A program made the position numbers and the translations under genes. Under the pieces are notes generated by a model. It was not told where the DNA came from, ran no database searches, and saw nothing but the letters and a program-made list of their open reading frames with translations. 64,000 bases of DNA from Xiphydria camelus (Eukaryota; Arthropoda; Insecta; Hymenoptera; Xiphydriidae), in the NCBI GenBank assembly GCA_963678675.1, contig OY783200.1, positions 1,810,501-1,874,500 on the forward strand, read 5' to 3'. Position 1 is the stretch's first letter, and every line of letters begins with the position of its first letter. Below are positions 30,327-40,286 of the stretch, in pieces.

Positions 30327-30455
30327 TATGAAGGGTTTCTTACAAGAACCAAACAAGTCCATACATTATAAGGTTGTCTTGTCGGTTGTTTCTAAGTAAA
30401 AAGTCCGCCTTATAGCATATGGACTTGTTTGGTTCTTGTAAGAAACCCTTCATAT
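30327..30455. repeat. Perfect-arm hairpin inside element B
   Basis: ATATGAAGGGTTTCTTACAA and GAACCAAACAAGTCCATA are matched by their exact reverse complement at the right, giving arms of about 37 bp with further weaker pairing inside (CATTATAAGG/CCTTATAGC). It lies between the left terminus and the transposase stop and could act as a 3'-end structure or be a small MITE. Confidence 0.8.
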
Positions 30456-30567
30456 ACTTATTTGTTACATAAAGGAATGTCCCCATTTTAAATCTTTTAA
30501 TTTAAATGTTTCAACAAAGACACTCTTAAAATGGAGACACTGTATACTAGCTGTGAGCTTATAATCA

Positions 30568-32658
30568 TTATTTTATAGTATGTAGTAAAGGAAAACAAAC
30601 CAGTAATTCACAATGTGACAAAGACGTGTCAGAAAATGGCATAACTACACATTTAGAAAAAGAATGATCAAATTTCCATTGTTGCGGATGTAACGACAGA
30701 TTTTCCAGTAAGCATACACCAAAATCAATAGAATTTTGTGGATAAGTAAACAAGGGTTTATACATAGAAAATGTTTTGCCAATAATGAATGTGCCGCAAT
30801 CATTCACTACTATATTGTCTATTTTAATAACTTCTTTTTCACGTACACAATAGCAGTCAGAAATTTTATATGTACAAGTAGTTAATGTGAAATTTCCAAC
30901 AAGCAGCTTTTTGAACTGGTGTCCTTCTATATTTTGGAATGTAGGTCCATCGCGATGTTCATATAAATACTGAAACGCCCCCTTTTTATTATTACTTATT
31001 TTAAAATTTGCATTGATTTCTTGCATTCTGTTACAGATCTGTTCTAAAGGTTTATATGGGGACTTTATTAATTTTTTCATACAACCTAAAAAACTTTCGA
31101 AAGGGAAAGCCGAAAAATTATCCAAAGGACCAAATTTATTGACGTCTTCACTTAAGTGACATAAAGTATGTACATTGTAAACAAGAAATTCTCTTCCATA
31201 AAGTTTTTCACAATGTTCGATAAAAACAGTCAGAAGCCTATGAGCGTATTTTACATCAAACTTTTTAATATGGGAAAACGATGCAAGTATTGAAATACCA
31301 CAATGTAGTAATAAAAAGTGGAAAAATGGAACATGTTTCTTAAGCACGACAGGACCCAAATAGAGTAAAAAGGTGCGAAATTCAGTAGCTTTCCAATTCG
31401 CTAATTCTGATAATGGCCGTGGTTTTCTATTTATTTCAATAGGCATATATTTTCGTAGCAAGACTAATTTAGAAGATATAAGCTTAACTGTTTGGCTTCT
31501 TAATCTTGTCTTCAAATCTCCCCCTAACCAAGTATTCAATAGTTTTCGTGTAACACCTAAGCACACACTATGCATGTAATCGATAGGAAATTGAGAAATA
31601 AGTCCAATTGGCAACTGAGTTAATGGTGATATTCCGAGGTGATGATCCTCATCTATTTGATTTAAAAATGAGCTATCTGTTCTTCGAGACGCCGAGGTAC
31701 CTTTTAAAATTACACGTCTATTAACATATTCCCCCACTTCCGTACATTTATCGCAACTCGAATAGCCACCATGCGACTTTATGCACTTTATGTATGCCCT
31801 GGCAGGTGCATCACATATAAAGTTGTCGACTACAATAGAGTAGTGAATACTTTTGATATTTATGCCATTTTCTAAAACACAATTCAGTTCATTAATAAAT
31901 TCATCCAAAAACCCAGCGAGAGGTATTGGTTTTGATTTTCCACAAAATATTCCTACAGGAAATGGGGAATAATTATTTTTAAGACTGTTAGTCACACGAG
32001 CTAAGATGGGCCAAAACTGAATATTTGAACTTCGAAAAAGAGGAATTCCATCTATATTAAAGCTAAGTTTTATCACCTGGCTAGGAAAATCTTCACATGC
32101 TAATTTATTTAAAGCCTCTACTAGACCTACATGACAATATGTTCCATTTTCTAATTCTTTGATATGACTCATGGCTGATGAAGAAACTTTTAATAAAGTG
32201 CGGCATTCTAAGGGTAACTCTGGATGAAACTTGGATAGTTTATGTAACAAATCAGTAACAATGGAATGTGGAATGTTGGATGATATTGCCCATTTCCGTA
32301 ATGTCTCTTTTAAATCATCAGAGGAATCCTCGGAAGAATTAGAGCCTAATGAATTTGAGGATATGTAACTAGCAATGCCATATTTATGAGTTATATTAGA
32401 AGTTTCTTCAACACAGTCGCTAGGAGTATGCTCCAATATTGATGATGTTTGCGATACATTCTCAGGTAAAGTTACAGTTTCAGTGAATACCGATGTAGAC
32501 ACTTGACTTTCAGAAATTTGCTTTGGAAGAAAACCCTGCTTTATAAAACATTCGTTATCAGTAATCTGATCTAGCACTTGTAATTGTTCCTTAACAACTT
32601 TTTGTACACGCCTATATATCTGCCTTTCGCTGACAATATTTTTTTTGAAATTTTGCAT
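30568..32658 (-). CDS. En/Spm-like transposase of element B, 696 residues
   Basis: Intact single-exon ORF, clearly related to the element A protein along its full length. Blocks: LRKWAISSNIPHSIVTDLLH, SFNIDGIPLFRSSNIQFWPI, CDAPARAYIKCIKSHGGYSS then CDKCTEVGEYV, FPIDYMHSVCLGVTRKLL, WKATEFRTFLLYLGPVVL, FSAFPFESFLGCMKKLIKSP, and an ending CFPLLHTIK. The Cys and His residues in the CIKSHGGYSSC.KC block look like a metal-binding knuckle; that reading is mine. The ATG lies eight codons downstream of the DUF4806 stop, in the same frame, and no stop codon separates them. With no disabling mutation seen, this copy could be functional. Confidence 0.85.
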   Translation of the reverse strand: MQNFKKNIVSERQIYRRVQKVVKEQLQVLDQITDNECFIKQGFLPKQISESQVSTSVFTETVTLPENVSQTSSILEHTPSDCVEETSNITHKYGIASYISSNSLGSNSSEDSSDDLKETLRKWAISSNIPHSIVTDLLHKLSKFHPELPLECRTLLKVSSSAMSHIKELENGTYCHVGLVEALNKLACEDFPSQVIKLSFNIDGIPLFRSSNIQFWPILARVTNSLKNNYSPFPVGIFCGKSKPIPLAGFLDEFINELNCVLENGINIKSIHYSIVVDNFICDAPARAYIKCIKSHGGYSSCDKCTEVGEYVNRRVILKGTSASRRTDSSFLNQIDEDHHLGISPLTQLPIGLISQFPIDYMHSVCLGVTRKLLNTWLGGDLKTRLRSQTVKLISSKLVLLRKYMPIEINRKPRPLSELANWKATEFRTFLLYLGPVVLKKHVPFFHFLLLHCGISILASFSHIKKFDVKYAHRLLTVFIEHCEKLYGREFLVYNVHTLCHLSEDVNKFGPLDNFSAFPFESFLGCMKKLIKSPYKPLEQICNRMQEINANFKISNNKKGAFQYLYEHRDGPTFQNIEGHQFKKLLVGNFTLTTCTYKISDCYCVREKEVIKIDNIVVNDCGTFIIGKTFSMYKPLFTYPQNSIDFGVCLLENLSLHPQQWKFDHSFSKCVVMPFSDTSLSHCELLVCFPLLHTIK

Positions 32659-32682
32659 TTTTAAAAAATTTTTGAGTATATT

Positions 32683-35600
32683 TTACTTCCTTGTGTTTGC
32701 TCTCACCAATCTTTGAGGAGCGTGCTTAAGCCAAATTTTTATGGAATCCTCAACTTCCTTGTCTGTTATGCCAGGACTATTTAATTTGACAGCCTCTAAA
32801 AAAATAGGTTTAGGTAAATATTCAGTGTTTCAGTATTTTATAATTTTAGTTCAAACTTAAAACTTTACTTACTAATTACAGCTTCCTTTAACAGTAAATT
32901 ACCAAACGGAATTTTCCCAAGACGTTTTCCATAAAATGAATACTGCGTTGCCAGATCGTCAGTAAAAATTATTTTCAGGATTCGGTTCGTTTTGGATGTG
33001 CAATCTTTGCCACCTACACTGTTCAAATAAACAACCTACAAAAAAGATAATATTAGTATTGGTTTGTAGAAAAAAATATCACCTAAAACTTTTTAAAACA
33101 GTAAAAAAGTTTGAATCCCGCAGATAATACATATACAGGGTGTCCATAAATAATTCTAGGGCTGATTCTACGCACGAAAAATCTCGATATTTACCAAGTT
33201 AATAACCTCAAAATATTTGTTTTTTTAAATATATTTTGCCACGTTTTTAGTAGTGTACAAATTTTTTTGCCCATAATTTCCTGATACCCTGCATACCAGA
33301 TTACTACATAATTTCGTATAAGAAAGATACTCACAACTGATGACAATTTTTCATTACATTTTAAATATTCTTCCACATGGTTAATGTCATCTAAATGAGT
33401 TAAAGGCAGCTGTACTGGAAAATCAGCAGGTATTGCGACAGTTTTCGATACATCCTTATTTTTGATGTAGTTTAAAATTTGAATGTTCTGCTCTTTTATA
33501 ATATTAAGCAAAGTTAATATTTGGGTTCTGAATTCTAAAAAAAAGATAGCCATTAAATTATATAAAAATAATACAATATACCAGAATAAATTATTTTTGA
33601 ATTAATAGAATTAAAAACATTATTTTTTTAAACCATCTTTCCACATCTTTCTTTAAACGTGCTTAATTTTGACACTACTGGTATACTTAAACTACATTTT
33701 TTTTCTTTTCGACAGCTCTTATTCATTCGGGCATCCCACATATTTCTTATATATGTACTCACCTAGCTCATCCCCACGTGCCCTAGGTATCCCATGGGAT
33801 ATTTCGTTGTTAACAGGTCGGCGTAAATCACTTGTGCTTGCTTGTAGTGAATTAATTGTGGTTTCATTAGAAGGAGTGTTTTCCAATACAACTGACCTTT
33901 TAGTATATCCTTAAAAAAAAATTAGTTGCATGGATTAATATCTTAAGATGAAAACGTAGAAAAATTCTGAAAACTTGGACTTTTAAGGAGTAGGGAGTGC
34001 TGGCAAAAATACCTGTCCTTTTTGTTACAAATCTGAAAAAAAATGGTTCGCTTTTTGCAAAAGATTCATACTTAAGCAAAAACTTACCCTTGGGTTATTA
34101 CCGAGTACTCTAAGTGAAAGATTTTAACATATTTTCAAAAATGTTGATTTTTTTTATCAAAAATTTTCCAAAGAAAATTTTATTCACTTAGTGAACTCGG
34201 GAATAACGCAAAGAACATTTTTGCTTTATAAAGTTTTTGCGAAAAATGAACCATTTTCCTTTAGATTTGTAACAAAAAGCGTTATTTTGTGCCAGAGCTC
34301 ACTGCTCCATAAGACTTTCGAAGGATATTTCTGTAGAATTTACAATAAAACAAAATACAATGGAAACATTTTAGTTCCCTTCGCCCCATTGATGTTACCT
34401 AATGTATGAAATTTTCACAATTTTCCTAAGTTTCCATTTCAAGATATTAATCTATGCAGTTCGTGGTAAGACACTTGACACATATACAAAAATTAAATTG
34501 AATAATATAAACATATCAGATAAGAAATGAAAATAACTTACCACTCTGACTTCCGCCAACTGGAGTCAGTTGTAAACTCAGTTGTCGAGTATCACATACT
34601 TCTTGCGAGAGCTCAGAAAACTGAGAACTTACAGCTACCTGTGTTCTGTTACAAATAGGTCTATCTTGAACTGCTGAATAGGGCTCTGATGATAAATTAT
34701 TTGACGCTAAAATTAGTAAACACAATTAAAAGATTCAAAAAATAAAAAATTGCCAATCTGTATAATGCTAACGTGCTAAAAAATTATTTGTAGTTTTTCA
34801 AGAAAAAAAAATAAATATGATTTTAGAGTTTATAGACAGTAGGCAAAAAGAAGGTTGCAAAAAAATTACCGTTTTCATTCCATTTAATTAGAGGTGGGCG
34901 TTTTAATGACAAGTTGTCCTCGTCCTCTTCTTCACTACCACTAGGGGAAACGAAACGTGATGGTTTCTTCAATTTGCGCTTCCTTTTATTTGAACATTCT
35001 GAATCTGTTGCTAAGTCAGAAGTAACTTCTGCTAGTTTTAATTTTTCCTCGGCTTTTCCTAAATTATCTGAAAAATGAAAAATAAATGTAGATGTACTTA
35101 TAAAAGTAATGCCTCCTATTGAACTTGCGAGCTATTTTACATTTCACTCATTCGATAAAATATCATTTTAGCTAAGAGTGGGTAACTATTAAAAAGTTTC
35201 TTCAATTTTTACCTGGTGAAATTTCATTCAAAAAAGTTTGAGGCACTTGAAAAAAGTGTATAATAGGATAAGCAAATGGCGAGGCAAATGGAGATCTGCC
35301 AAAATTTATTATTTACCTTGTTTCAAAAAAAAAACGGAAAAATCTGAACAAATTAAATGTAAATTGTTTTTTTAGCCAATACTTAATAAATATTCACAAT
35401 TCCACTCCAACAAATCAAATTTAGATATTTATACAAAGATTGCAAAAACCTAACCTAACCTAGGTAACTTAGGTATCTATTTTTAGGTTAAGTTAGATAA
35501 AGAAAAACCAACCTGTTTCGTAGAATTGTCGGCTAATTTTATAAAGATTCCATTTTGTCGTGTCAGGTTCCTGGAGTGATTGTAAAGCTTGTTTATAAAC

Positions 35601-35720
35601 TTTTTGGTTTTTTGTTGATGGCCAAAAAACCTCTTTTTTCCTTGGAGTAATCCAGTTGGAAGCAACAACAGCTAGACCGCCACCATCGTTCTCCTCAAAC
35701 TCAATTAACATATAAGACAT
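32683..35720 (-). CDS. DUF4806-type protein of element B
   Basis: Seven exons: 35,720-35,527 (MSYMLIEFEENDGG, then ASNWITPRKKEVFWPS), about 35,070-34,870 (AEVTSD, basic then EEEDED), about 34,708-34,543, about 33,911-33,760, about 33,537-33,335 (EFRTQILTLLNIIKEQNIQI, LPLTHLDDINHVEEYL), about 33,036-32,876 (NSVGGKDCTSKTNRILKIIF, YSFYGKRLGKIPF, the DUF4806 core) and about 32,797-32,683 (VEDSIKIWLKHAPQRLVRA to TAA). The N-terminal WITPRKKEVFWP block is shared with element A and also typical of insect proteins annotated with DUF4806. Function unknown. Exon borders are from GT-AG sites and similarity to A. Confidence 0.75.
33133..33170. repeat. Solo mariner-type terminus
   Basis: TACAGGGTGTCCATAAATAA begins like the ends of Tc1/mariner MITEs (TACAGGGTG) but no opposite end is found within 1 kb. 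It lies in an intron of the DUF4806-type gene of element B. Confidence 0.4.
33985..34315. mobile_element. ~330-bp inverted-repeat MITE in element B
   Basis: The left arm (GGAGTAGGGAGTGCTGGCAA, TTTTTGTTACAAATCTGAAA, AATGGTTCGCTTTTTGC) faces an imperfect reverse complement on the right (GCGAAAAATGAACCATTTTC, TAGATTTGTAACAAAAAGCG, CCAGAGCTCACTGCTCC). The arms are about 130 bp. It is non-coding and sits in an intron. Confidence 0.7.
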
Positions 35721-36439
35721 CTACGGTCAAAAATCAATGTTTACTTTCAAGAAAGTAATAAATATTTTTCATATTTGTTTGAATTGTAGTTCTTCCGGAT
35801 GATTCCTGCGTCGATAACACTTGCTGTTTCAAGCTTCCGCGTCACAGTCTCACAAGCTGACAGTCTCAGTGTAGGTAATCGTCACTCCCCTGAGGATGTC
35901 CTATATAATTGTGGATGAAATCTCGGAACAGCAAGTTTCACCGATGCAGGAGTCTTAGGAAAAAACTACACTTTCATCGTATAGGTACAGCCTGTGAAAG
36001 TCGAGGTGAAAGTTTCCAATCAAGAATAGTTTTATCAGATTGAATATTCTGATAAATGGCCAACGTGAGCAAATTTTATAGCGATTTTTATTTTAACTGC
36101 ACTTGTGTTCTCAGGGCACAGTGCACCTCCTCAAGACAAAGACTTGTCAACCTGACTATAACTTTTTATATTTATTTTCCTCGAAAAACAGAATAGACTT
36201 ACATTGAAAGAACAGAAGGTCGATTTCAGGTTCAGAACACAAAATATTATGTAAAAATAATATCCCTTGCGACACTAACGTTTTTACAATGGCCAATGGC
36301 GGCCAAGGGACAGTGGACACGCTACTCCACCGGAGATAACAGGAAAATACTTTTCTATCTATACTAGATAGGTAACTAATTTGTTCTCAGTGCCACACAA
36401 CGGCAAACTATGCACCACAAATCATACCATATACATCTT

Positions 36440-36665
36440 CTGCAATCTGCTGAACTGGCGCGCACGTGTAGGCGACGGCGTGAATAATCGGAAAAGGCAC
36501 AGGGCAGTAGTGGGGCGCACAGGAAAACGAAAAAAGGACGTGGCAGGTGATGGCGGCGCGGGTGGAGTGCGGGTCTGGATCACAAAACTGACAAAACAAG
36601 CAAGCGGGATGGCCTGGCAGCGCGGCGGTCGGCTGGCGCAGGCGCACCGCGCATTACGCATGTTG
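36440..36665 (-). promoter_or_regulatory. GC- and CpG-rich block upstream of the element B gene
   Basis: A 225-bp block with many CG dinucleotides lies within AT-rich sequence, about 0.7 kb upstream of the DUF4806-type start codon at 35,720. It could be the promoter or first untranslated exon of the element B transcript, or captured foreign sequence. It contains no long ORF with family similarity. The remaining 5' region (35,721-36,439 and 36,666-37,140) has no recognised gene. Confidence 0.3.
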
Positions 36666-38379
36666 CCAATTTTCTAAAGGTTCATTTCAAATGTAACAGT
36701 TTACTAAAAAACCATTCTACAGTAATTTTGTGCCATATTAACCCTATTATTTGGTATTCAGGTAAATATTTTGGCAAAATAACATTGCCTTGTCATGTTT
36801 TTTAAACAAAAAAGTATTTATTTGGTCCAAAAATAGAGATTTGGCAACGCCACGGCTATGCTACTCTGAAAGGCCGGCGATTGGGGGATAGTGATCACAT
36901 GACATAATCCTTCAAATTTTTGGCGCGCTTGATGACGGCACGTGAGGAATATACTGCGTTTGAAAGAAAATATTTTTCTTGCAATTAATTGTAGACAATA
37001 CATTAATAATTACATTTTGTTTGAAAGTAAACAGAGATCAATCTTGCCATAAAAAATACCTACCTAAATTAAAATTTTATAATAATTAATAGTAATAATA
37101 ACAATACCATAATAGTTGGTAGCAAGTTTTTATTTAAATTAACGTCATTAAATTTAATAGTAAATCACGTCTCTTTGTCGTCACTATTGAGTCGTCTATA
37201 AAACGTCTTAAATTTGACGGCAATGCGACGTCAATTTTTCGTCATCTGACGTCGCGCGACGAAACTCACCAAAAAGAAACGTCAAAATGACGTCATCGTG
37301 TTGCTTGGGAACTTGTACGTTTAATGAAAAATATGATTTCCTGTTACGGAATATTTCTGCATCTTCTCCACATGTATATAATAAAGTCAATATTCTATAT
37401 GTTACTTCAAATAAAACAGATTTGATATTATATATACCACGTCGAAGCATCTGTTAAGTGATTGTAGAAACATAGAAAAAGTCGATGTAAAAGGAGAGTA
37501 GAGAAATTGTTAAATAACGAGGAAAAGTGTAAGAAAAATTGGTTAAAAATAATAGAAAATTTACGTACAGAAAAGAAGGCAGAGATTAATGATATATATT
37601 ATACGTACCAGGAGATTGAATACGAATATGTGTGCAATCAATAGCTCCAATAACGCGTGGAAAAGAAGCAATATCATAAAAATTCCTTTGCGCTTTCATT
37701 ATTTCCTGCTGTGTCGTGGGCATTTTAATGTACACATGAGCTAGTGAAGCAATAGCTCGTGAAACTTTCTTCACTATTCGAGACACTGTCGACTTATGCA
37801 TATTTCCATAATCACCCATTGTGATCATAAATCCATTTGTTGCATAAGTACGCAAACATATAAGTAATTGCAGAATTGGTTCCACTGAATTGTTTCTGAA
37901 AAATAATTTATGTATATTTATTTGCAAATATGATTCCAATTCATGACCTACAAAAAAGGTACTACTCACTTTTGATGCTCATATTCTAATTGGTCTTCAA
38001 TTAGGTGTAATATAAACAATGTTGTTTCCTTCGATAAACGAAACCGTTGGTGAAATTCCAAATTATTATACGTATCAAAGTATTTTGGCCGAATATTTAA
38101 TGCCCGTGGAATTCCTTCCATTATTAATTCCAATGGAATTAATTCGTCATCGTCTTCCAACACGTCAAAATAATTGAATTCGTATTCCATGTTAAAAATA
38201 ACTTCCCAATTATCGAAATGATATATCACTTGTCAAACGAAATAGGTTATGTAGACGCGTCAAATGAAATAGGTTATATATTCGAAATTTTGCGACCAAT
38301 CAAATCGGTCCAATCTGTTCCTTACCCGCTTAAGCGGTACTGCAGCCATGGCTTAATTTAGGTGTAGCTTAGGACAGTT

Positions 38380-38464
38380 TAAGTAGAGCTTAAACTTTCG
38401 TGCAACGGACTTATCTTCTTAAGCTTCACTTAGTCTAGACAAGTTGCTTGGTGCAACCGGGCCT
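38380..38464. mobile_element. Right terminus of the Harbinger element that hosts element B
   Basis: GAGCTTAAACTTTCGTGCAA and TTGGTGCAACCGGGCC are followed by TTAA. The outermost bases (GGCCCGGTTGCACCAA on the minus strand) and a TTA-type flank fit PIF/Harbinger ends, and the matching GGCCCGGTTCCAC end occurs at 8558. From here rightward the base composition changes abruptly to GC-rich host sequence. Confidence 0.55.
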
Positions 38465-38765
38465 TAATGCCACGTGAAAACGAGCCTTTACGAAAATCCG
38501 TTCGCAACGACCTTAAGGGGAAAAAAAGATGGCGAATAAAACTCGCGAGACGCTTCGCGCTGGTGCCGAATATTCGCCGCGGCGATATGGCCGTAGGGCG
38601 TACTCGTGAAAGTGTCACCCGTGAAATGCCACGACGAAGGAACTTTAAGCGCCAAGTGGTGGGAGTCGCTCTACTCGAGGTCGACAAATAGGCCGAAGGA
38701 ATTTCCTTCGCGACCGTCGAGCCAGTGTCCAACTCGCGATTCCGCTGGTCTCACTCACTTCCAAG

Positions 38766-39819
38766 ATGGGCGCCGCGCGAGTCGTAAGTCCATATGTGAC
38801 CGACCCTCTCACGAGTATCGGCCGAAAAGTCGACAAATCCCACCCGACGCCAAAAGTGTGTTCCCCCTTCGTTCGGCGTTTCAGCGGCCAGACTCAGCAC
38901 CGCTCGATTTTCTCGGTCGTGCGACGACACCGCCGTCGCCAACGATTTTTCCCCCCGCCACCTTCGCGTCGCGAGAACCGTGAAAAACCCGGCATTAACA
39001 AAAAAAAGCCACGAAACATTTCTCCAACCGGCTATTTCTGCGCAGGAAAGTTCCTCGGAGACCAGCCTCTTCGACCCGAGATTGCTGGACCGTTCGACGA
39101 ACTGGGAGCGCAGCGACAACTTGACGATAAGGCCTCTGACGTCGGCGGATTACGATAGAGGTGAGTATACCTGTACTCGTTGCGTCGAACGACTCGTCCA
39201 CATTGCCGATCGTTTCATCGATTTTCCAGGGTTCGTGCAGCTCTTGGGGCAATTGACGGACGTGGGGAACATCAACGCGGAACAGTTTCGCAGTAAGTGT
39301 GCCATTTCCGTACGCGCGACCGCATCCGTTCGATCGATCCGAGTCGCTCGAAACCGTTTTTCTTTCTCTTCCAGACAGATTCCGAGGGATGAAGTCGGCC
39401 GGCGGCTACTACGTGGTCGTGGTGGAAGACAGGAGCAGCGGGAAGGTCGTGGGCAGCGCTACGCTGGTGGTCGAGCAGAAATTCATTCACAATTGCGCGC
39501 TGGTACGTGGCCCGAAGGAGGGAAAGAGAAGGAAGCGTCACGCCGAGCTCGGAATTGACCGATTCCTCGAATCTTTCAGCGCGGCCGCCTGGAGGACGTC
39601 GTGGTGAACAGCGACTACCGCGGCAAGCAGCTCGGGCAACGACTGGTGTCGACGATTTCGCAGCTCGCCCGCCGTCTGCGCTGCTACAAATTGTCTCTCG
39701 ACTGCAAGGACAATCTCGTGGCCTTCTACGAGAAACTGGGGTTCCGCATGGAGCCGGGCAACGCGAATCAGCTGAACGCGAGATTCCACTACGACGGCGC
39801 GGAGCAGTCGCACTTGTGA
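38766..39819 (+). CDS. GNPNAT1: Glucosamine-6-phosphate N-acetyltransferase
   Basis: The enzyme transfers an acetyl group from acetyl-CoA to glucosamine 6-phosphate, a step toward UDP-GlcNAc and, in insects, chitin. Exons 38,766-38,783, 39,046-39,160, 39,230-39,292, 39,375-39,502 and 39,580-39,819 have GT-AG borders, agree in phase and give 187 residues, very near the usual ~184. The GNAT fold is clear: GYYVVVVEDRSSGKVVGSAT, EQKFIHNCA, LRGRLEDVVVNSDYRGKQLG (the acetyl-CoA loop), and LDCKDNLVAFYEKLGF. The six-codon first exon (MGAARV) has a strong ATG context and a GTAAGT donor; a Met at 38,980 is an alternative that gives a less typical N-terminus. The stop is followed by a 3' UTR with a poly(A) signal at 40,118. 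Confidence 0.93.
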
Positions 39820-40117
39820 CGGCTTCCATTATAATTTAAGTCTTCCTGCATTCCCATCGTTGGTTCGCGATGATCGCGCGACTTCGTATCGAGACGCAAC
39901 GCGATCGCTGCGGATCCTCGAACCTGGCTGCGCCTCTCGTTTCGCGCGCGCGTCTTCGTTCGCGCTCCTTGCGGCCTGCGTGTCGATGCAACGAGATTTG
40001 CGGATGTACGCGAGAGGGATTCGCGATGCGAAGCGTCGCTCCTCGACGGCGGCGAGAAAACTCGTGTACGATATCAAGGCTCACGTTGTACGTATATTTT
40101 TTACGAATTCGCAAGGT

Positions 40118-40123
40118 AATAAA
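40118..40123 (+). terminator. Poly(A) signal of GNPNAT1
   Basis: AATAAA lies about 300 bp after the GNPNAT1 stop and before the convergent SCYL1 stop at 40,287, a natural place for cleavage and polyadenylation. Confidence 0.6.
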
Positions 40124-40286
40124 AGTGAACGATAGAAGAATCTCAATGGCGGAGTTCGATTTTTTTTACATAAACCTCGCGCGAAGTACCCGCGGGAGTG
40201 GCTCCGCCTCGGCGGAGCGCGGGCGTCGGATCCTCTTCGACGCCCCGCCCTCGTAATCAACGTTCGACGACCGTCGCGCGATCGGA

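Larger units (their letters stand above)
30013..37309 (-). mobile_element. Element B: complete two-gene DUF4806/transposase element, 7.30 kb
   Basis: The termini are CCCAAGTAACACGATGACGT on the left and a near reverse complement ending GTGTTGCTTGGG on the right, flanked by AA (30,011-30,012 and 37,310-37,311). ACGTCA/TGACGT-type hexamers recur inside both ends (30,023-30,190 and 37,140-37,300). It encodes a seven-exon DUF4806-type gene followed by an intact transposase ORF on the minus strand, the same layout as element A. It is larger because of inserted MITEs and a long 5' region that includes a GC-rich block (36,440-36,665). Confidence 0.85.
29878..38190 (-). pseudogene. PIF/Harbinger nuclease split by element B, 3' end missing
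   Basis: Exons 38,190-37,971 (MEYEFNYFDVLEDDDELI, then EFHQRFRLSKETTLFIL), 37,896-37,610 (YGNMHKSTVSRIVKKVSRAI, VIGAIDCTHIRIQSPG) and 37,362-37,312 (EDAEIFRNRKSYFSLNVQV) are followed by element B. The exon resumes at 30,010 with SNANREIMDIVARWPGSVHD and ends at a donor site at 29,878. Without B and one AA/TT copy, the frame passes cleanly through the junction. The final catalytic exon expected to the left is absent, so the copy was already damaged or is separated by element C. The element's right terminus is near 38,464. Confidence 0.85.

Noticed and set aside
38980..39558. 192-codon ORF as a longer GNPNAT1 start
   Set aside because: It reads through two introns of GNPNAT1. The spliced model with the exon at 38,766 gives the expected length, so the Met at 38,980 is only an alternative start.
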